A stretch of 64,000 nt of DNA from Oscillospiraceae bacterium (GTDB lineage: Bacteria; Bacillota; Clostridia; Oscillospirales; Oscillospiraceae), in assembly GCA_017619715.1 (NCBI GenBank), contig JAFZRS010000021.1, positions 1 through 64,000 of the forward strand, given 5' to 3'. The position numbers were made by a program, and so were the translations under genes. The notes below the pieces were generated by a model, which was given only the letters and a program-made list of their open reading frames with translations, was not told where the DNA came from and did no database searches. Shown one piece after another: positions 1 to 8,128 of the stretch. Numbering within the stretch: the first letter of the stretch is position 1; each line of letters opens with the position of its first letter.

Positions 1-360
1 GGACCTGTTGGTGAAACCGGCCCCGTTGGCCCGCAGGGACCTGTTGGTGAAACCGGCCCCGTTGGCCCGCAGGGACCTGTTGGTGAAACCGGCCCCGTTG
101 GCCCGCAGGGTCCCGCCGGTGAGACAGGTCCAGCAGGTCCCCAGGGGCCTGTCGGCGCAACCGGTCCCACCGGTCCGCAAGGTCCGATTGGCGCAACCGG
201 TCCGGTTGGCCCGCAGGGTCCTGCCGGTGAGACAGGTCCGGCAGGTCCCCAGGGTCCGATCGGCGCAACCGGTCCCACCGGTCCGCAGGGGCCTGCCGGC
301 GCAACCGGTCCTGTCGGTCCTCAAGGACCTGTCGGTGAAACCGGCCCCACCGGTCCGCAG
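1..360 (+). repeat. ten tandem 36-bp collagen-coding repeats
   Basis: Ten in-frame 36-bp units run without interruption. The first three (1-36, 37-72, 73-108) are identical at the nucleotide level. Later units differ mainly at third positions and by E/A and V/A/T/I swaps. Such identity suggests recent unit duplication. Confidence 0.95.
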
Positions 361-798
361 GGTTCTGCCGGCGGAGTTCTGAACTATGCGGATTTTTATG
401 CGTTAATGCCGCCTGACAATGCGGCGACAGTCGCCCCCGGCACGGATGTCAGTTTTCCTCAAAACGGACCAAACAGCGGTGCGGGAATTGCCCGAACAGG
501 AGCCAGTTCCTTCAATCTGTCGCTGATTGGAGTTTATCAAATCCTTTTTGAGGTAAGCGTTGATGAAGCTGGCCAACTATTGCTGACACTAAATGGTGCA
601 GATTTGGCATATACAGTCGTAGGAAGAGCGACAGGCGCATCTCAGATTGTGGGCATGGCAATAATAGAAACTACGACGGTTGATTCTATTTTGACTGTCC
701 GCAATCCTGCCGGCAGCGCGGCGGCGCTTACCATAACGCCGTTAGCGGGAGGAACACGTCCGGTTTCCGCGCACCTTGTCATTATTCAGATTCAGTAG
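1..798 (+). CDS. collagen-like repeat protein with BclA-type C-terminal domain (5' end outside window)
   Basis: The open frame enters from the left edge, so the N-terminus is missing. Residues 1-120 of the visible part are pure Gly-X-Y collagen repeats, ten 12-residue units of the form [12 protein letters not shown] with variants. Residues from about 121 form a compact beta-rich C-terminal domain of 140-odd residues, with blocks such as [14 protein letters not shown] and PVSAHLVI. These match the trimerising C-terminal domain of BclA-like exosporium and surface proteins. By family knowledge the collagen part forms a triple-helical filament and the C-terminal domain forms its tip. In a spore former, display on the spore surface is likely but inferred. 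Two hairpin terminators follow. Confidence 0.9.
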   Translation, partial: GPVGETGPVGPQGPVGETGPVGPQGPVGETGPVGPQGPAGETGPAGPQGPVGATGPTGPQGPIGATGPVGPQGPAGETGPAGPQGPIGATGPTGPQGPAGATGPVGPQGPVGETGPTGPQGSAGGVLNYADFYALMPPDNAATVAPGTDVSFPQNGPNSGAGIARTGASSFNLSLIGVYQILFEVSVDEAGQLLLTLNGADLAYTVVGRATGASQIVGMAIIETTTVDSILTVRNPAGSAAALTITPLAGGTRPVSAHLVIIQIQ

Positions 799-811
799 CT
801 AAAGTATAAAA

Positions 812-850
812 GACGCCGGCTTCCGGACATTCCGGGAGCTGGCGTCCTTT
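812..850 (+). terminator. rho-independent terminator of the collagen-like gene
   Basis: The 15-bp arms at 812-826 and 832-846 pair with one mismatch around a 5-nt loop and are followed by CTTT. It lies 13 bases past the stop codon. Confidence 0.7.
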
Positions 851-869
851 GGTACTTCCGAAGAACTGG

Positions 870-900
870 AAAATCGACGTGTCAAAACACGTCGATTTTT
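870..900. terminator. bidirectional hairpin terminator
   Basis: A perfect AT-tailed inverted repeat built on AAAATCGACGTG and its complement ends in a T run on the + strand and an A run at the other side. It lies between the collagen-like gene and the convergent tRNA-Gly, so it can serve both. Confidence 0.75.
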
Positions 901-902
901 CA

Positions 903-976
903 TGGAGCAGGGTACGGGAGTCGAACCCGCCTTAACGGCTTGGGAAGCCGCTGTAATACCGATATACCAACCCTGC
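903..976 (-). tRNA. tRNA-Gly (anticodon CCC)
   Basis: The minus strand folds into a full cloverleaf. The acceptor stem is GCAGGGT/ACCCTGC, the anticodon loop is TTCCCAA giving CCC, the T-loop is TTCGACT, and the 3' CCA is encoded. Confidence 0.93.
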
Positions 977-986
977 AAGTGAAGCT

Positions 987-1015
987 ATTATAGCACGGCT
1001 TTTTGCGCTTTGCAA
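987..1015 (-). promoter_or_regulatory. sigma-A promoter of tRNA-Gly
   Basis: On the minus strand TTGCAA and TATAAT are separated by 17 bp, ending 11 bases before the tRNA 5' end. Confidence 0.75.
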
Positions 1016-1090
1016 CTGAAAAATCCGCTGCCGCCGGCATGAAATTCCCCGGGCGTTCATACCATGAAAAAAACGAGCGGGAGGCGCGGT

Positions 1091-2245
1091 ATGAAACGTT
1101 TTGTATATGGACTTATGACGCTATGCCTGTTGGCGGCGCTGTTGCCCGGACGGGCGGAGGCGGTGGATCTGCCCATTGAATCCCGTGCGGCGATCCTGAT
1201 GGAGAAAAAAACAGGAGAGATTCTGTACGCCAAAAACGAGCATGAGCCGCTGGAACCGGCAAGCGTCACCAAGATCATGACGCTGCTTTTGACCATGGAG
1301 GCAATCGACAGCGGTGCGCTCCGCTATGACGATGTGGTCACCGCCAGCGACTACGCCAGCTCCATGGGCGGCAGTCAGATCTTTCTGGCGGCAGGGGAGC
1401 AGATGACGGTGGAGGATCTGCTCAAAGGCGTGTGTGTAGCGTCGGGCAACGATGCGTCGGTGGCGCTGGCGGAGCATTTGGCAGGTGTGACGGAGCTGTT
1501 TGTGACGCAGATGAACAATCGCGCCAAGGAGCTGGGTATGAACGACACCCACTTTGTCAACTGCAACGGTCTGCCTGCCGAGGGTCATGTCACCAGCGCC
1601 TACGATATCGCCCTGATGAGCCGGGAGCTGATTTTGCACCACCCGGATATCCGCCGTTTCACCACCATCTGGATGGATACACTGCGCGGCGGCGCTTCGG
1701 AGATCAGCAACACCAATAAACTCATTCGCTTTTACGACGGCGCCACGGGCTTAAAAACCGGTTCTACCAGCTCGGCTGGCTATTGCATCAGCGCTACCGC
1801 CGAGCGCGACGGCATGGAGCTGGTCGCTGTCATACTTAAAGCCGACACCAGTGACAAGCGGTTTGCCGACGCCAAAACACTGCTCAACTATGGCTTTTCC
1901 ACCTACGGGTTGTTTGACGCGTCAAAGGGATTGGAAACAGATGATGTGCCGGTAAAAATGGGCACCGCGCCGTCGGTGCGCCCGGTACTCTGCGGTGACG
2001 CCGCGCTTCTGGTGGAGCGCGGACAGATGGCGGGCGTGGAGCGCACAATCACGCTGGCGGAGTCGGTAGACGCACCGGTGGAGGCAGGCGACGTACTGGG
2101 TGAGGTGACGGTCACAGCCGGTGACACGGTGTTGGCGCGCCTACCCCTTTGCGCGGCGGAGTCTGTACCCCGGCTCACCTGGGGGCAGATGCTGGGTCGA
2201 ATACTGCGCATGGCGCTGATGGCGGAGCAAAAGAACGGCTTTTAA
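1091..2245 (+). CDS. D-alanyl-D-alanine carboxypeptidase (PBP5/DacF type, S11)
   Basis: A penicillin-binding serine peptidase that trims the terminal D-Ala of peptidoglycan stem peptides outside the membrane. The first 24 residues form a signal peptide ending in RAEA. The active-site triad is complete: SVTK at residues 58-61 (Ser58, Lys61), SGN at 118-120 and KTG at 222-224. A C-terminal beta domain and a short hydrophobic/amphipathic tail follow, as usual in this family, and the length (384 residues) is normal. I chose the ATG at 1091 because GGGAGG sits 6 bases upstream. An in-frame ATG at 1064 has no ribosome-binding site. DacF-like members act in spore cortex formation, but the vegetative DacA role cannot be excluded. 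Confidence 0.93.
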   Translation: MKRFVYGLMTLCLLAALLPGRAEAVDLPIESRAAILMEKKTGEILYAKNEHEPLEPASVTKIMTLLLTMEAIDSGALRYDDVVTASDYASSMGGSQIFLAAGEQMTVEDLLKGVCVASGNDASVALAEHLAGVTELFVTQMNNRAKELGMNDTHFVNCNGLPAEGHVTSAYDIALMSRELILHHPDIRRFTTIWMDTLRGGASEISNTNKLIRFYDGATGLKTGSTSSAGYCISATAERDGMELVAVILKADTSDKRFADAKTLLNYGFSTYGLFDASKGLETDDVPVKMGTAPSVRPVLCGDAALLVERGQMAGVERTITLAESVDAPVEAGDVLGEVTVTAGDTVLARLPLCAAESVPRLTWGQMLGRILRMALMAEQKNGF

Positions 2246-2256
2246 CGATTTTCCCC

Positions 2257-2285
2257 TTGTATTTTTACCGAAATGGATTTATCAT
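2257..2285 (+). promoter_or_regulatory. possible promoter of pgi
   Basis: TTGTAT and TATCAT are spaced by 17 bp, about 40 bases before the pgi start. Only a moderate match to the sigma-A consensus. Confidence 0.4.
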
Positions 2286-2325
2286 ACTATATAGTGTGAT
2301 ATAGATACAAGGGGGAGGACATATC

Positions 2326-3663
2326 ATGATGCAGGTTCAGTTGTCCAACGTTCGTTCCTTTTTACCCCTGCCCTACGAAGCGGCGCTTGCACCCCGTCTG
2401 CGCCATGCCCATCGTCACCTGCGCCGGCATGACGGCGCAGGGAGCGATTTCACCGGTTGGGTGGAACTGCCCCGGGACTATGACCGGGAGGAGTTTGCCC
2501 GGATCAAGGCGGCGGCAAAGAAGATTCAGGGGGATTCCCGGGCGCTGGTGGTCATCGGTATCGGCGGATCATATTTAGGCGCCCGCGGTGTGATTGAGTG
2601 CCTGTGTTCGGCCAACTACAACCTGAAAAAGAAGGATACCCCTAATATCTATTTTGTAGGAAACGGTTTGAGCTCCGATTATCTCAGTGAAATCATGGAG
2701 CTGTTGGACGGCGTGGATTTTTCCGTAAACGTGATTTCGAAGTCCGGCACGACTACTGAGCCGGCGGTAGCGTTTCGTTTCTTCCGCCGGGCGCTGGAGG
2801 AGCGCTACGGCGCAGAGGGTGCGGCGAAGCGAATCTACGCCACCACGGATCGTGCCCGCGGCGCGCTGAAAACGCTGGCGGACAGCGCCGGGTATGAGAC
2901 GTTTGTGGTGCCGGACGACGTGGGCGGACGGTACAGCGTTTTAAGCGCGGTGGGACTGCTGCCCATCGCCGTAGCCGGCGTGGATATCGACGAGCTGATG
3001 GCAGGCGCGGCGGAGATGATGGAGGTATGCGCCGCTGAGTCCATGGAGCAAAACCCCGCCTGGCAGTATGCCGGGGCGCGGTATGAGCTGTATCGCCACG
3101 GAAAACGCATCGAGATTCTGGCGGCGTACGAGCCCAATTTCCGCTTCATGGCGGAGTGGTGGAAACAGCTGTACGGCGAGTCTGAGGGCAAGGAGAACAA
3201 GGGACTGTTCCCCGCCAGCGTGGAGTTTACCGCCGATCTACACTCCATGGGGCAGTATATCCAGCAGGGCGAACGGAATCTGTTGGAGACGGTGGTGCGT
3301 TTTGGCGCATCCCGGCATGAAAATCCCGTACCCTTTGATGAGCAAAACGGGGACGGTCTCAATTTCCTGGCGGGGAAACCCATGGACTTTATTGCCCGTC
3401 AGGCGATGGACGGCACACTGTTGGCACACGTGGAAGGCGGCGTTCCCAACATCATTTTGCAAATGGGGGAGCTCAACGCCCATACACTGGGTGAACTGAT
3501 TTACTTCTTTGAATACGCCTGCGGTTTGAGCGGCTATCTGCTGGACGTGAACCCCTTTGATCAGCCGGGCGTCGAGGCGTATAAGAAAAACATGTTTGCG
3601 CTGTTGGGAAAGCCCGGTTATGAAGAACGGCGGCAGGAGCTGCTGGACAAGCTGAGTCGGTAA
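2326..3663 (+). CDS. pgi: glucose-6-phosphate isomerase
   Basis: Cytosolic interconversion of glucose-6-phosphate and fructose-6-phosphate in glycolysis and gluconeogenesis. Two SIS folds are visible. The sugar-phosphate loops [11 protein letters not shown] and [14 protein letters not shown] are in the first half. The family signature around [20 protein letters not shown] lies near residue 300. The 445-residue length fits the compact Firmicute form. GGGGGAGG lies 9 bases before the first of two consecutive ATG codons; either may be used. The gene stands alone with its own putative promoter. Confidence 0.96.
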   Translation: MMQVQLSNVRSFLPLPYEAALAPRLRHAHRHLRRHDGAGSDFTGWVELPRDYDREEFARIKAAAKKIQGDSRALVVIGIGGSYLGARGVIECLCSANYNLKKKDTPNIYFVGNGLSSDYLSEIMELLDGVDFSVNVISKSGTTTEPAVAFRFFRRALEERYGAEGAAKRIYATTDRARGALKTLADSAGYETFVVPDDVGGRYSVLSAVGLLPIAVAGVDIDELMAGAAEMMEVCAAESMEQNPAWQYAGARYELYRHGKRIEILAAYEPNFRFMAEWWKQLYGESEGKENKGLFPASVEFTADLHSMGQYIQQGERNLLETVVRFGASRHENPVPFDEQNGDGLNFLAGKPMDFIARQAMDGTLLAHVEGGVPNIILQMGELNAHTLGELIYFFEYACGLSGYLLDVNPFDQPGVEAYKKNMFALLGKPGYEERRQELLDKLSR

Positions 3664-3694
3664 AATTCACAAAAAAGACTTCCGTTTTTCTCCA

Positions 3695-3723
3695 TTGCCA
3701 TTTCCGCCGCAGCATGGTATCTT
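3695..3723 (+). promoter_or_regulatory. promoter of the P-loop gene at 3775
   Basis: TTGCCA and TATCTT with a 17-bp spacer, about 50 bases before the start codon. Confidence 0.5.
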
Positions 3724-3774
3724 ATAAGCAGAGAGCGGATTCGCCTCTTACTATTGCAAAGGGAGTGATTTCTT

Positions 3775-4185
3775 ATGGTTCGTTTGATTATGGGCGCCAA
3801 GGGTGCCGGCAAGACCAAACAGCTCATTGAAAAAGTGCATGAGGCGGTGAAGTCCGAGAGCGGCAGCGTGGTATGCATTGAACCCAGCGCCGATATGCGA
3901 TATGACATCAGTCACGATGCCCGCCTGGTGAACGCCAGCGAATACCGGTTGGATTCTTATGAGTGTCTGCGCGGTTTTATTTGCGGTTTATACGCGGGCA
4001 ATTACGATATTTCCCACGTTTTTGTGGACAACCTCATGAAGATTGTCGGCGACGAGGATCTTCATCAGGTGGAAAAGCTCCTGGACTGGCTGGACCGGTT
4101 CAGCGAGAAAAATGCCGTGAAGTTTACCGTCACCATCAGCGGCGAGACCGACATGGCGACAGAAGGTATGCGGCGTTATCTATAA
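3775..4185 (+). CDS. small P-loop ATP-binding protein of unknown function
   Basis: A 136-residue soluble protein. Residues 7-14 (GAKGAGKT) form a clear Walker A loop, and a hydrophobic strand ending in Asp (HVFVDN, near residue 82) could be Walker B. There is no further domain, so it is a minimal nucleotide-binding fold. GGGAGTGA 8 bases upstream supports the ATG. It has its own promoter and terminator, so it is probably monocistronic. I do not recognise a characterised family. The context (pgi on one side, DUF1846 on the other) does not give a role. Confidence 0.85.
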   Translation: MVRLIMGAKGAGKTKQLIEKVHEAVKSESGSVVCIEPSADMRYDISHDARLVNASEYRLDSYECLRGFICGLYAGNYDISHVFVDNLMKIVGDEDLHQVEKLLDWLDRFSEKNAVKFTVTISGETDMATEGMRRYL

Positions 4186-4201
4186 AAACTGCACAACAAA
4201 A

Positions 4202-4237
4202 GCCGGACAGGTAAACCAGTGTTCACCTGTCCGGCTT
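4202..4237 (+). terminator. rho-independent terminator
   Basis: Perfect 11-bp stem (4202-4212 with 4225-4235) closing the P-loop gene. The T tract is short. Confidence 0.65.
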
Positions 4238-4414
4238 GCTGTATATAAAAATAAAACGTCCTGCGGCGGCAGGATCGTCCTGTGCTGATCAAAACCGAAA
4301 ATAGAGAGGTACTTTATAGTATAGCCCACGAGCAAAGAAAAAGCAACGGTAGGTTTCACCAAAAAAAGAGGCGCTTTTTTGGTAAAAAATCGGGAGAAAA
4401 ATCGCAAAAAGTCC

Positions 4415-4443
4415 TTTTCCCTCCCGCTTGCGGGGTGTATAAT
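4415..4443 (+). promoter_or_regulatory. promoter of the DUF1846 gene
   Basis: A perfect TATAAT at 4438-4443 with a weak TTTTCC 17 bp upstream. It lies 37 bases before the GTG start. The remaining bases of the 4240-4480 gap show nothing else recognisable. Confidence 0.5.
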
Positions 4444-4480
4444 AAATCCAATATTTTTCACACGGGAGGGGAAGTTTGCT

Positions 4481-5965
4481 GTGAAAATCGGATTTGACAA
4501 TGAAAAATACATGAAATTGCAGGCAGCCCATATCAGAGAGCGGCGCAGCCAGTTTGGCGGCAAGTTGTATCTGGAGTTCGGCGGCAAGCTGTTTGACGAT
4601 TATCACGCCTCCCGCGTGCTGCCCGGCTTTCAGCCCGACAGCAAGATTCGCATGTTGGCGAAGATTCTTGACGAGGTAGAGATTGTGGTGGCGATCTGCG
4701 CCGGCGATATTGAGAAGAATAAGGTGCGCGGCGATCTGGGGATCCGTTATGACGAGGACGTGCTGCGCCTGATCGACGTGTTCCGTGAGTTGGGGTTCTA
4801 TGTGGGCAGCGTGGTGATTACCCAATATGCCGGACAGAGCGCCGCCGATGCGTTTATCAAACGGTTGACCGCGCTGGGTGTGCGCAGCTATAAGCACTAT
4901 CCCATTCAGGGGTATCCGTCCAATGTGGCGCACATTGTCAGCGATGAGGGTCTGGGCAAGAACGATTATATCGAGACAAGCCGCTCCGTGGTAGTGGTCA
5001 CCGCGCCCGGCCCCGGCAGCGGCAAGATGGCAACCTGCTTGAGTCAGCTCTATCATGAACATAAGCGGGGAATCCGTGCCGGCTACGCCAAGTATGAGAC
5101 GTTCCCTATCTGGAATCTTCCCTTGAAGCACCCGGTGAACCTCGCCTATGAGGCGGCGACCGCCGACCTCAACGACGTGAACATGATCGACCCGTTCCAC
5201 TTGGAGGCGTACGGTGAGACCACCGTCAACTATAACCGCGATGTGGAGATCTTTCCGGTGCTCTCGGCGATGTTTGAGAAGATTCAGGGAGAATGTCCCT
5301 ATAAATCCCCCACGGATATGGGCGTGAATATGGCGGGATTTGGCATCGTAGACGATGCGGTGTGTCAGGAGGCAAGCCGCATGGAGATCCTGCGCCGCTA
5401 CTATGCGGGCATGGTGAGCCGCGTGCAGGGTAAATGCGATGAGAGCGTGGTCACGAAGCTGGAACTGGTGATGCAGCAGGCAGGTGTCACGCCGGAAATC
5501 TGCCCGGCGGTGCAGGCAAGCCTCGATAAAGCCGCCGCAACCGGCGCCTCTGCCGGCGCTATGGTATTGCAGGACGGTGCGGTCGTCACCGGAAAAACCT
5601 CCTCGCTGCTCGGCCCCAGCGCGGCGCTGTTGCTCAACGCCATTAAACATCTTGCAGGGATCAATCATGATCTGGAGCTGATCCCCGCCTCGGTGATCGA
5701 GCCGATCAGCGCCATGAAGTTGGGCTATCTGGGGCATCACAATCCGCGGCTGCATTCCGACGAGGTGCTGATCGCCTTGACCATCTCCGCGTTGAGCAAT
5801 CCGCTGGCGGCGATGGTGCAAAAGGAGCTCAAGAATCTCCGGGGCTGTGAGGCGCATTTCAGCACGATTCTCTCGGAGGAGGACGCTAAGCTCTATAACC
5901 GATTGGGTATTCACGTGAGCTGTGAGCCGAAATATGAGGTCAGAAAGCTCTACCACAGGAGCTGA
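4481..5965 (+). CDS. DUF1846 domain-containing protein
   Basis: A 494-residue cytosolic protein covering the whole DUF1846 family from the N-terminal IGFDNEKYMKLQ. The loop APGPGSGKMATCLSQLY resembles a nucleotide-binding glycine-rich loop. Blocks such as YKSPTDMGVNMAGF and LGHHNPRLHSDEVL are conserved. The family is widespread in Firmicutes; a structure is known for a streptococcal member but the reaction is not settled. The start is GTG at 4481, with GGGAGGGG 9 bases upstream and homology beginning at once. An upstream in-frame ATG at 4379 would add 34 unsupported residues. Confidence 0.93.
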   Translation: MKIGFDNEKYMKLQAAHIRERRSQFGGKLYLEFGGKLFDDYHASRVLPGFQPDSKIRMLAKILDEVEIVVAICAGDIEKNKVRGDLGIRYDEDVLRLIDVFRELGFYVGSVVITQYAGQSAADAFIKRLTALGVRSYKHYPIQGYPSNVAHIVSDEGLGKNDYIETSRSVVVVTAPGPGSGKMATCLSQLYHEHKRGIRAGYAKYETFPIWNLPLKHPVNLAYEAATADLNDVNMIDPFHLEAYGETTVNYNRDVEIFPVLSAMFEKIQGECPYKSPTDMGVNMAGFGIVDDAVCQEASRMEILRRYYAGMVSRVQGKCDESVVTKLELVMQQAGVTPEICPAVQASLDKAAATGASAGAMVLQDGAVVTGKTSSLLGPSAALLLNAIKHLAGINHDLELIPASVIEPISAMKLGYLGHHNPRLHSDEVLIALTISALSNPLAAMVQKELKNLRGCEAHFSTILSEEDAKLYNRLGIHVSCEPKYEVRKLYHRS

Positions 5966-6005
5966 CCGGCGCGTCCGGGCAAAATGCTTTTTTGCCTGCG
6001 GGCGG

Positions 6006-6034
6006 TTGCTAAACGGCGATATTGATTGTATAAT
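6006..6034 (+). promoter_or_regulatory. promoter of the 60-residue gene
   Basis: TTGCTA-N17-TATAAT, a good sigma-A match, 31 bases before the ATG at 6065. Confidence 0.7.
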
Positions 6035-6064
6035 GAGGACAACATAGAAGCGGAGGTGACGGCG

Positions 6065-6247
6065 ATGAATCCCTATATGCAGCAACAGGTGGAGAACATG
6101 ATCGATCAGGTGGAGATGTTTGTCGAGGGCTGTCACAAGGCGGCTCTGAAGGACGACGGAACAAAAGATATTACCGAGCAGTACACCATCGCGGAGATCG
6201 ACCGGTTGAGCCAGGACTTTATCAAAGGACTGAAAAAGATCTATTGA
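6065..6247 (+). CDS. small acidic protein of unknown function
   Basis: A 60-residue protein, predicted helical, with no signal or membrane segment. GGAGGTGA ends 5 bases before the ATG, which is why I prefer it over the in-frame upstream codon at 6026. It has its own strong promoter and is followed by a structured region and terminator. I do not recognise the family. Helical content and charge suggest a small binding or coiled protein, but no function can be assigned. Confidence 0.75.
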   Translation: MNPYMQQQVENMIDQVEMFVEGCHKAALKDDGTKDITEQYTIAEIDRLSQDFIKGLKKIY

Positions 6248-6272
6248 TCCACACAGGCAAAGGCATAAAATC

Positions 6273-6380
6273 GTAATTTGCCGCGGCGCGTACGTGGCAA
6301 ATTACACATATCAGACCACGAAGTGTGCGAATTGTCCGCCGGAAGCGGACAATGAGTGCGCGTAGTGGGCTGTAATTTCA
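6273..6380 (+). other. structured intergenic region with nested hairpins
   Basis: A 10-bp perfect stem (6273-6282 with 6296-6305) is followed by a 9-bp perfect stem (6331-6339 with 6345-6353), then a third GTAATTT copy near 6372 and a strong terminator. It could be a long 3' untranslated region, a small RNA or a repetitive extragenic element. A weak TTGATC-N16-TAAAAT lies just before it. Confidence 0.45.
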
Positions 6381-6383
6381 CTT

Positions 6384-6410
6384 AAAAAAAGTGGCAGCGC
6401 CACTTTTTTT
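6384..6410. terminator. bidirectional rho-independent terminator
   Basis: GTGGC and GCCAC pair around a 3-base loop, flanked by seven A and seven T, giving a 12-bp stem with a T7 tail. Confidence 0.85.
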
Positions 6411-6416
6411 GATGGT

Positions 6417-6449
6417 AAAAAGGCAGGGCTTCAAAAGCCCTGCCTTTTT
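6417..6449. terminator. terminator of spoIIID, usable in both directions
   Basis: A 10-bp GC-rich stem (6422-6431 with 6435-6444) flanked by A and T runs. The spoIIID stop codon lies at its edge. Confidence 0.8.
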
Positions 6450-6765
6450 ATTCTCCCTTGTATTTTCTTCGGGTTGCCATACCGCCGCGGATATGTCGCT
6501 GTGCCTTGTTCTCATCGAGGATTTCCTTTACCTGCAGCCAAAGTCCGCGGTTATACAGCGGCAGTCGCTCGGAAAGATCCTTGTGTACGGTGGATTTGCT
6601 CACGCCGAATTTCTTGGCGGCGGAGCGCACAGTTGCGCGGTTTTCTATCAGGTAAAGAGCCAGATGTTCAGCTCGCTGTTCCAGATTCCCTTTGATCGCA
6701 CACCACTCCCTACATCTGCATTTGGCAGTACATATATATGCCGATTGTGGTGGCGATAGACGCAA
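6448..6765 (-). CDS. spoIIID: sporulation transcription factor SpoIIID
   Basis: A mother-cell DNA-binding regulator of the sigma-E stage. The helix-turn-helix core VRSAAKKFGVSKSTVHKDLS is followed by a basic C-terminal tail with RHIRGGMATRRKYKG, both diagnostic. The coordinates use the only canonical in-frame initiator, TTG at 6765. Family homology, however, starts about 23 codons later, at IKGNLEQR. AGGGAG lies 9 bases before that ATC codon (6696), so the true product is probably 82 residues begun at a non-standard codon. It ends in a strong terminator and diverges from the small gene at 6830. Confidence 0.9.
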   Translation of the reverse strand: MRLSPPQSAYICTAKCRCREWCAIKGNLEQRAEHLALYLIENRATVRSAAKKFGVSKSTVHKDLSERLPLYNRGLWLQVKEILDENKAQRHIRGGMATRRKYKGE

Positions 6766-6829
6766 AAATACGCATAGAGCGCGGAAAAAGTGCGGCGTCG
6801 GGCATACTATTTTCGGAGGTGAGACTTCA

Positions 6830-7036
6830 GTGAAGGGAAAATTGCCTCATGACGCCACGCCGGACGTGCACGCTTTTTTTGGTGATCCGGACAACTGCTT
6901 TGACGTAATCAATAAGTTTGGCACCTATAATATCCAACCCACCGCCGAGGCGGATAACTTATTTCCGTTGATCGGACACGGTTTGCCCCGCCGTTGGCGG
7001 GACATGGAGCTGGACAAGTACGACTTGGAGCAGTAG
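6830..7036 (+). CDS. small conserved-looking protein, unknown function
   Basis: A 68-residue protein starting at GTG, chosen because GGAGGTGA lies 7 bases upstream. No signal peptide or membrane segment. It is rich in Asp, Pro and aromatic residues (for example DNCFDVINKFGTYNIQPT), which suggests a folded domain. It is divergent from spoIIID and separated by 64 bases, so a sporulation link is possible but unproven. I cannot name the family. A hairpin follows the stop. Confidence 0.7.
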   Translation: MKGKLPHDATPDVHAFFGDPDNCFDVINKFGTYNIQPTAEADNLFPLIGHGLPRRWRDMELDKYDLEQ

Positions 7037-7045
7037 GCGGCAAAA

Positions 7046-7073
7046 GACCTCCGGCGTAAGGCCGGAGGTCTTC
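7046..7073. terminator. hairpin terminator between convergent genes
   Basis: Perfect 10-bp stem GACCTCCGGC/GCCGGAGGTC with a 5-base loop, between the 68-residue gene and the convergent cysE. Confidence 0.65.
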
Positions 7074-7092
7074 AAACAAATCACGCAGCTTC

Positions 7093-7947
7093 TTACTTAA
7101 AAGTGAGTTCCGGCGCGTGAAGAACCACCCGCGTTCCAGCCGGAACGGAGCGGGTTAAAAAAGCGTTGCCGCCGATCACGGCATTTTCGCCGATCACGGT
7201 GTCGCCGCCGAGAATGGTGGCGCCGGAATAGATAGTCACGCCGCTTTCCACGGTGGGATGGCGCTTTCCGGGGAGACTGGTATGTCCGCCCCGCGGCGAC
7301 AGTGCGCCCAATGTCACACCCTGATAGAGCTTTACGTGGTCGCCGATCACGGAGGTTTCGCCCACCACTACGCCGGTGCCGTGGTCGATGAAGAAATACG
7401 AGCCGATGGCGGCGCCGGGATGGATATCAATGCCGGTACGGCTGTGGGCATATTCCGACATGATGCGAGGGATCGTGGGGATCTTGCGCAGATACAGCTC
7501 ATGCGCCACCCGATAGACAAAGATGGCAAACAGACCCGGGTAGGAGAAAATGATCTCCTGCTTGTTCTGGGCGGCGGGATCACCCTCAAAGAGCGCGTCC
7601 ACGTCGCTCATCAGAAGCTGATGTACCCGGGGAAGCTGTTTTACAAAATCCTGTGCCAGCGCCACGGGGTCGCCGCCGCTGTCTTCAGGCAGTGCCAGCG
7701 CGATCTGCGCGCCAAGCTGTGCCTCAATGGGTTCTAACAACAGCGCGGCGTAATCTTCCGGTGACAGGGACATCAGCGCGCTGTCTCCGAAATAGGCGGG
7801 GAAAAACAGCTTGCGCAGGTCGCCGAGAAGGGAAATAATCGTTTGCCGATCCGGCAGGCGCAGACGCTTGCCATATACCTGCGTCTGCGCCGCGGCGATA
7901 TTCGTCGCAAGCTGCGACGCCACAGATTGAATATGTTGATCGTACAT
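7093..7947 (-). CDS. cysE: serine O-acetyltransferase
   Basis: Transfers acetyl from acetyl-CoA to serine, giving O-acetylserine for cysteine synthesis in the cytosol. An N-terminal helical region of about 165 residues is followed by the left-handed beta-helix with IDIHPGAAIG, IDHGTGVVVGE and VTLGALSPRGGHTS. His in the DHGTG block is the conserved catalytic position. The C-terminus is short (ending near APELTFK), a plant/Firmicute EpsC-like form. The ATG at 7947 follows GAGGAGGTC by 6 bases. It has its own promoter and no cysK beside it. Confidence 0.92.
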   Translation of the reverse strand: MYDQHIQSVASQLATNIAAAQTQVYGKRLRLPDRQTIISLLGDLRKLFFPAYFGDSALMSLSPEDYAALLLEPIEAQLGAQIALALPEDSGGDPVALAQDFVKQLPRVHQLLMSDVDALFEGDPAAQNKQEIIFSYPGLFAIFVYRVAHELYLRKIPTIPRIMSEYAHSRTGIDIHPGAAIGSYFFIDHGTGVVVGETSVIGDHVKLYQGVTLGALSPRGGHTSLPGKRHPTVESGVTIYSGATILGGDTVIGENAVIGGNAFLTRSVPAGTRVVLHAPELTFK

Positions 7948-7989
7948 ATGAGACCTCCTCATGGGGAAAGTAATTCTTATACACATGAC

Positions 7990-8018
7990 ATTATAAGAGT
8001 TTCCCCGGGAGAATGCAA
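7990..8018 (-). promoter_or_regulatory. promoter of cysE
   Basis: Minus-strand TTGCAT-N17-TATAAT, 43 bases before the cysE start. Confidence 0.7.
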
Positions 8019-8061
8019 CCGGGAAAACACAGGCGGGAGAAAGAGCGCCGCGTGCAAAGCA

Positions 8062-8090
8062 AAAGCAGACGCCCTTTCAGCGTCTGCTTT
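8062..8090 (-). terminator. terminator of the DegV gene
   Basis: Minus-strand 9-bp stem AGCAGACGC/GCGTCTGCT followed by TTTT. Confidence 0.75.
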
Positions 8091-8128
8091 CAACGGATCA
8101 AATGCAAGCCGTGATGCGGCTCTCCCAT

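Noticed and set aside
1-360. CRISPR-like periodicity of 36 bp
   Set aside because: The repeats are in-frame Gly-X-Y codons with no spacers.
4289-6136. 615-codon open frame on the minus strand
   Set aside because: Lies fully antisense to the DUF1846 gene, is rich in His/Arg as expected of a GC-rich shadow frame, and has no ribosome-binding site or family motifs.
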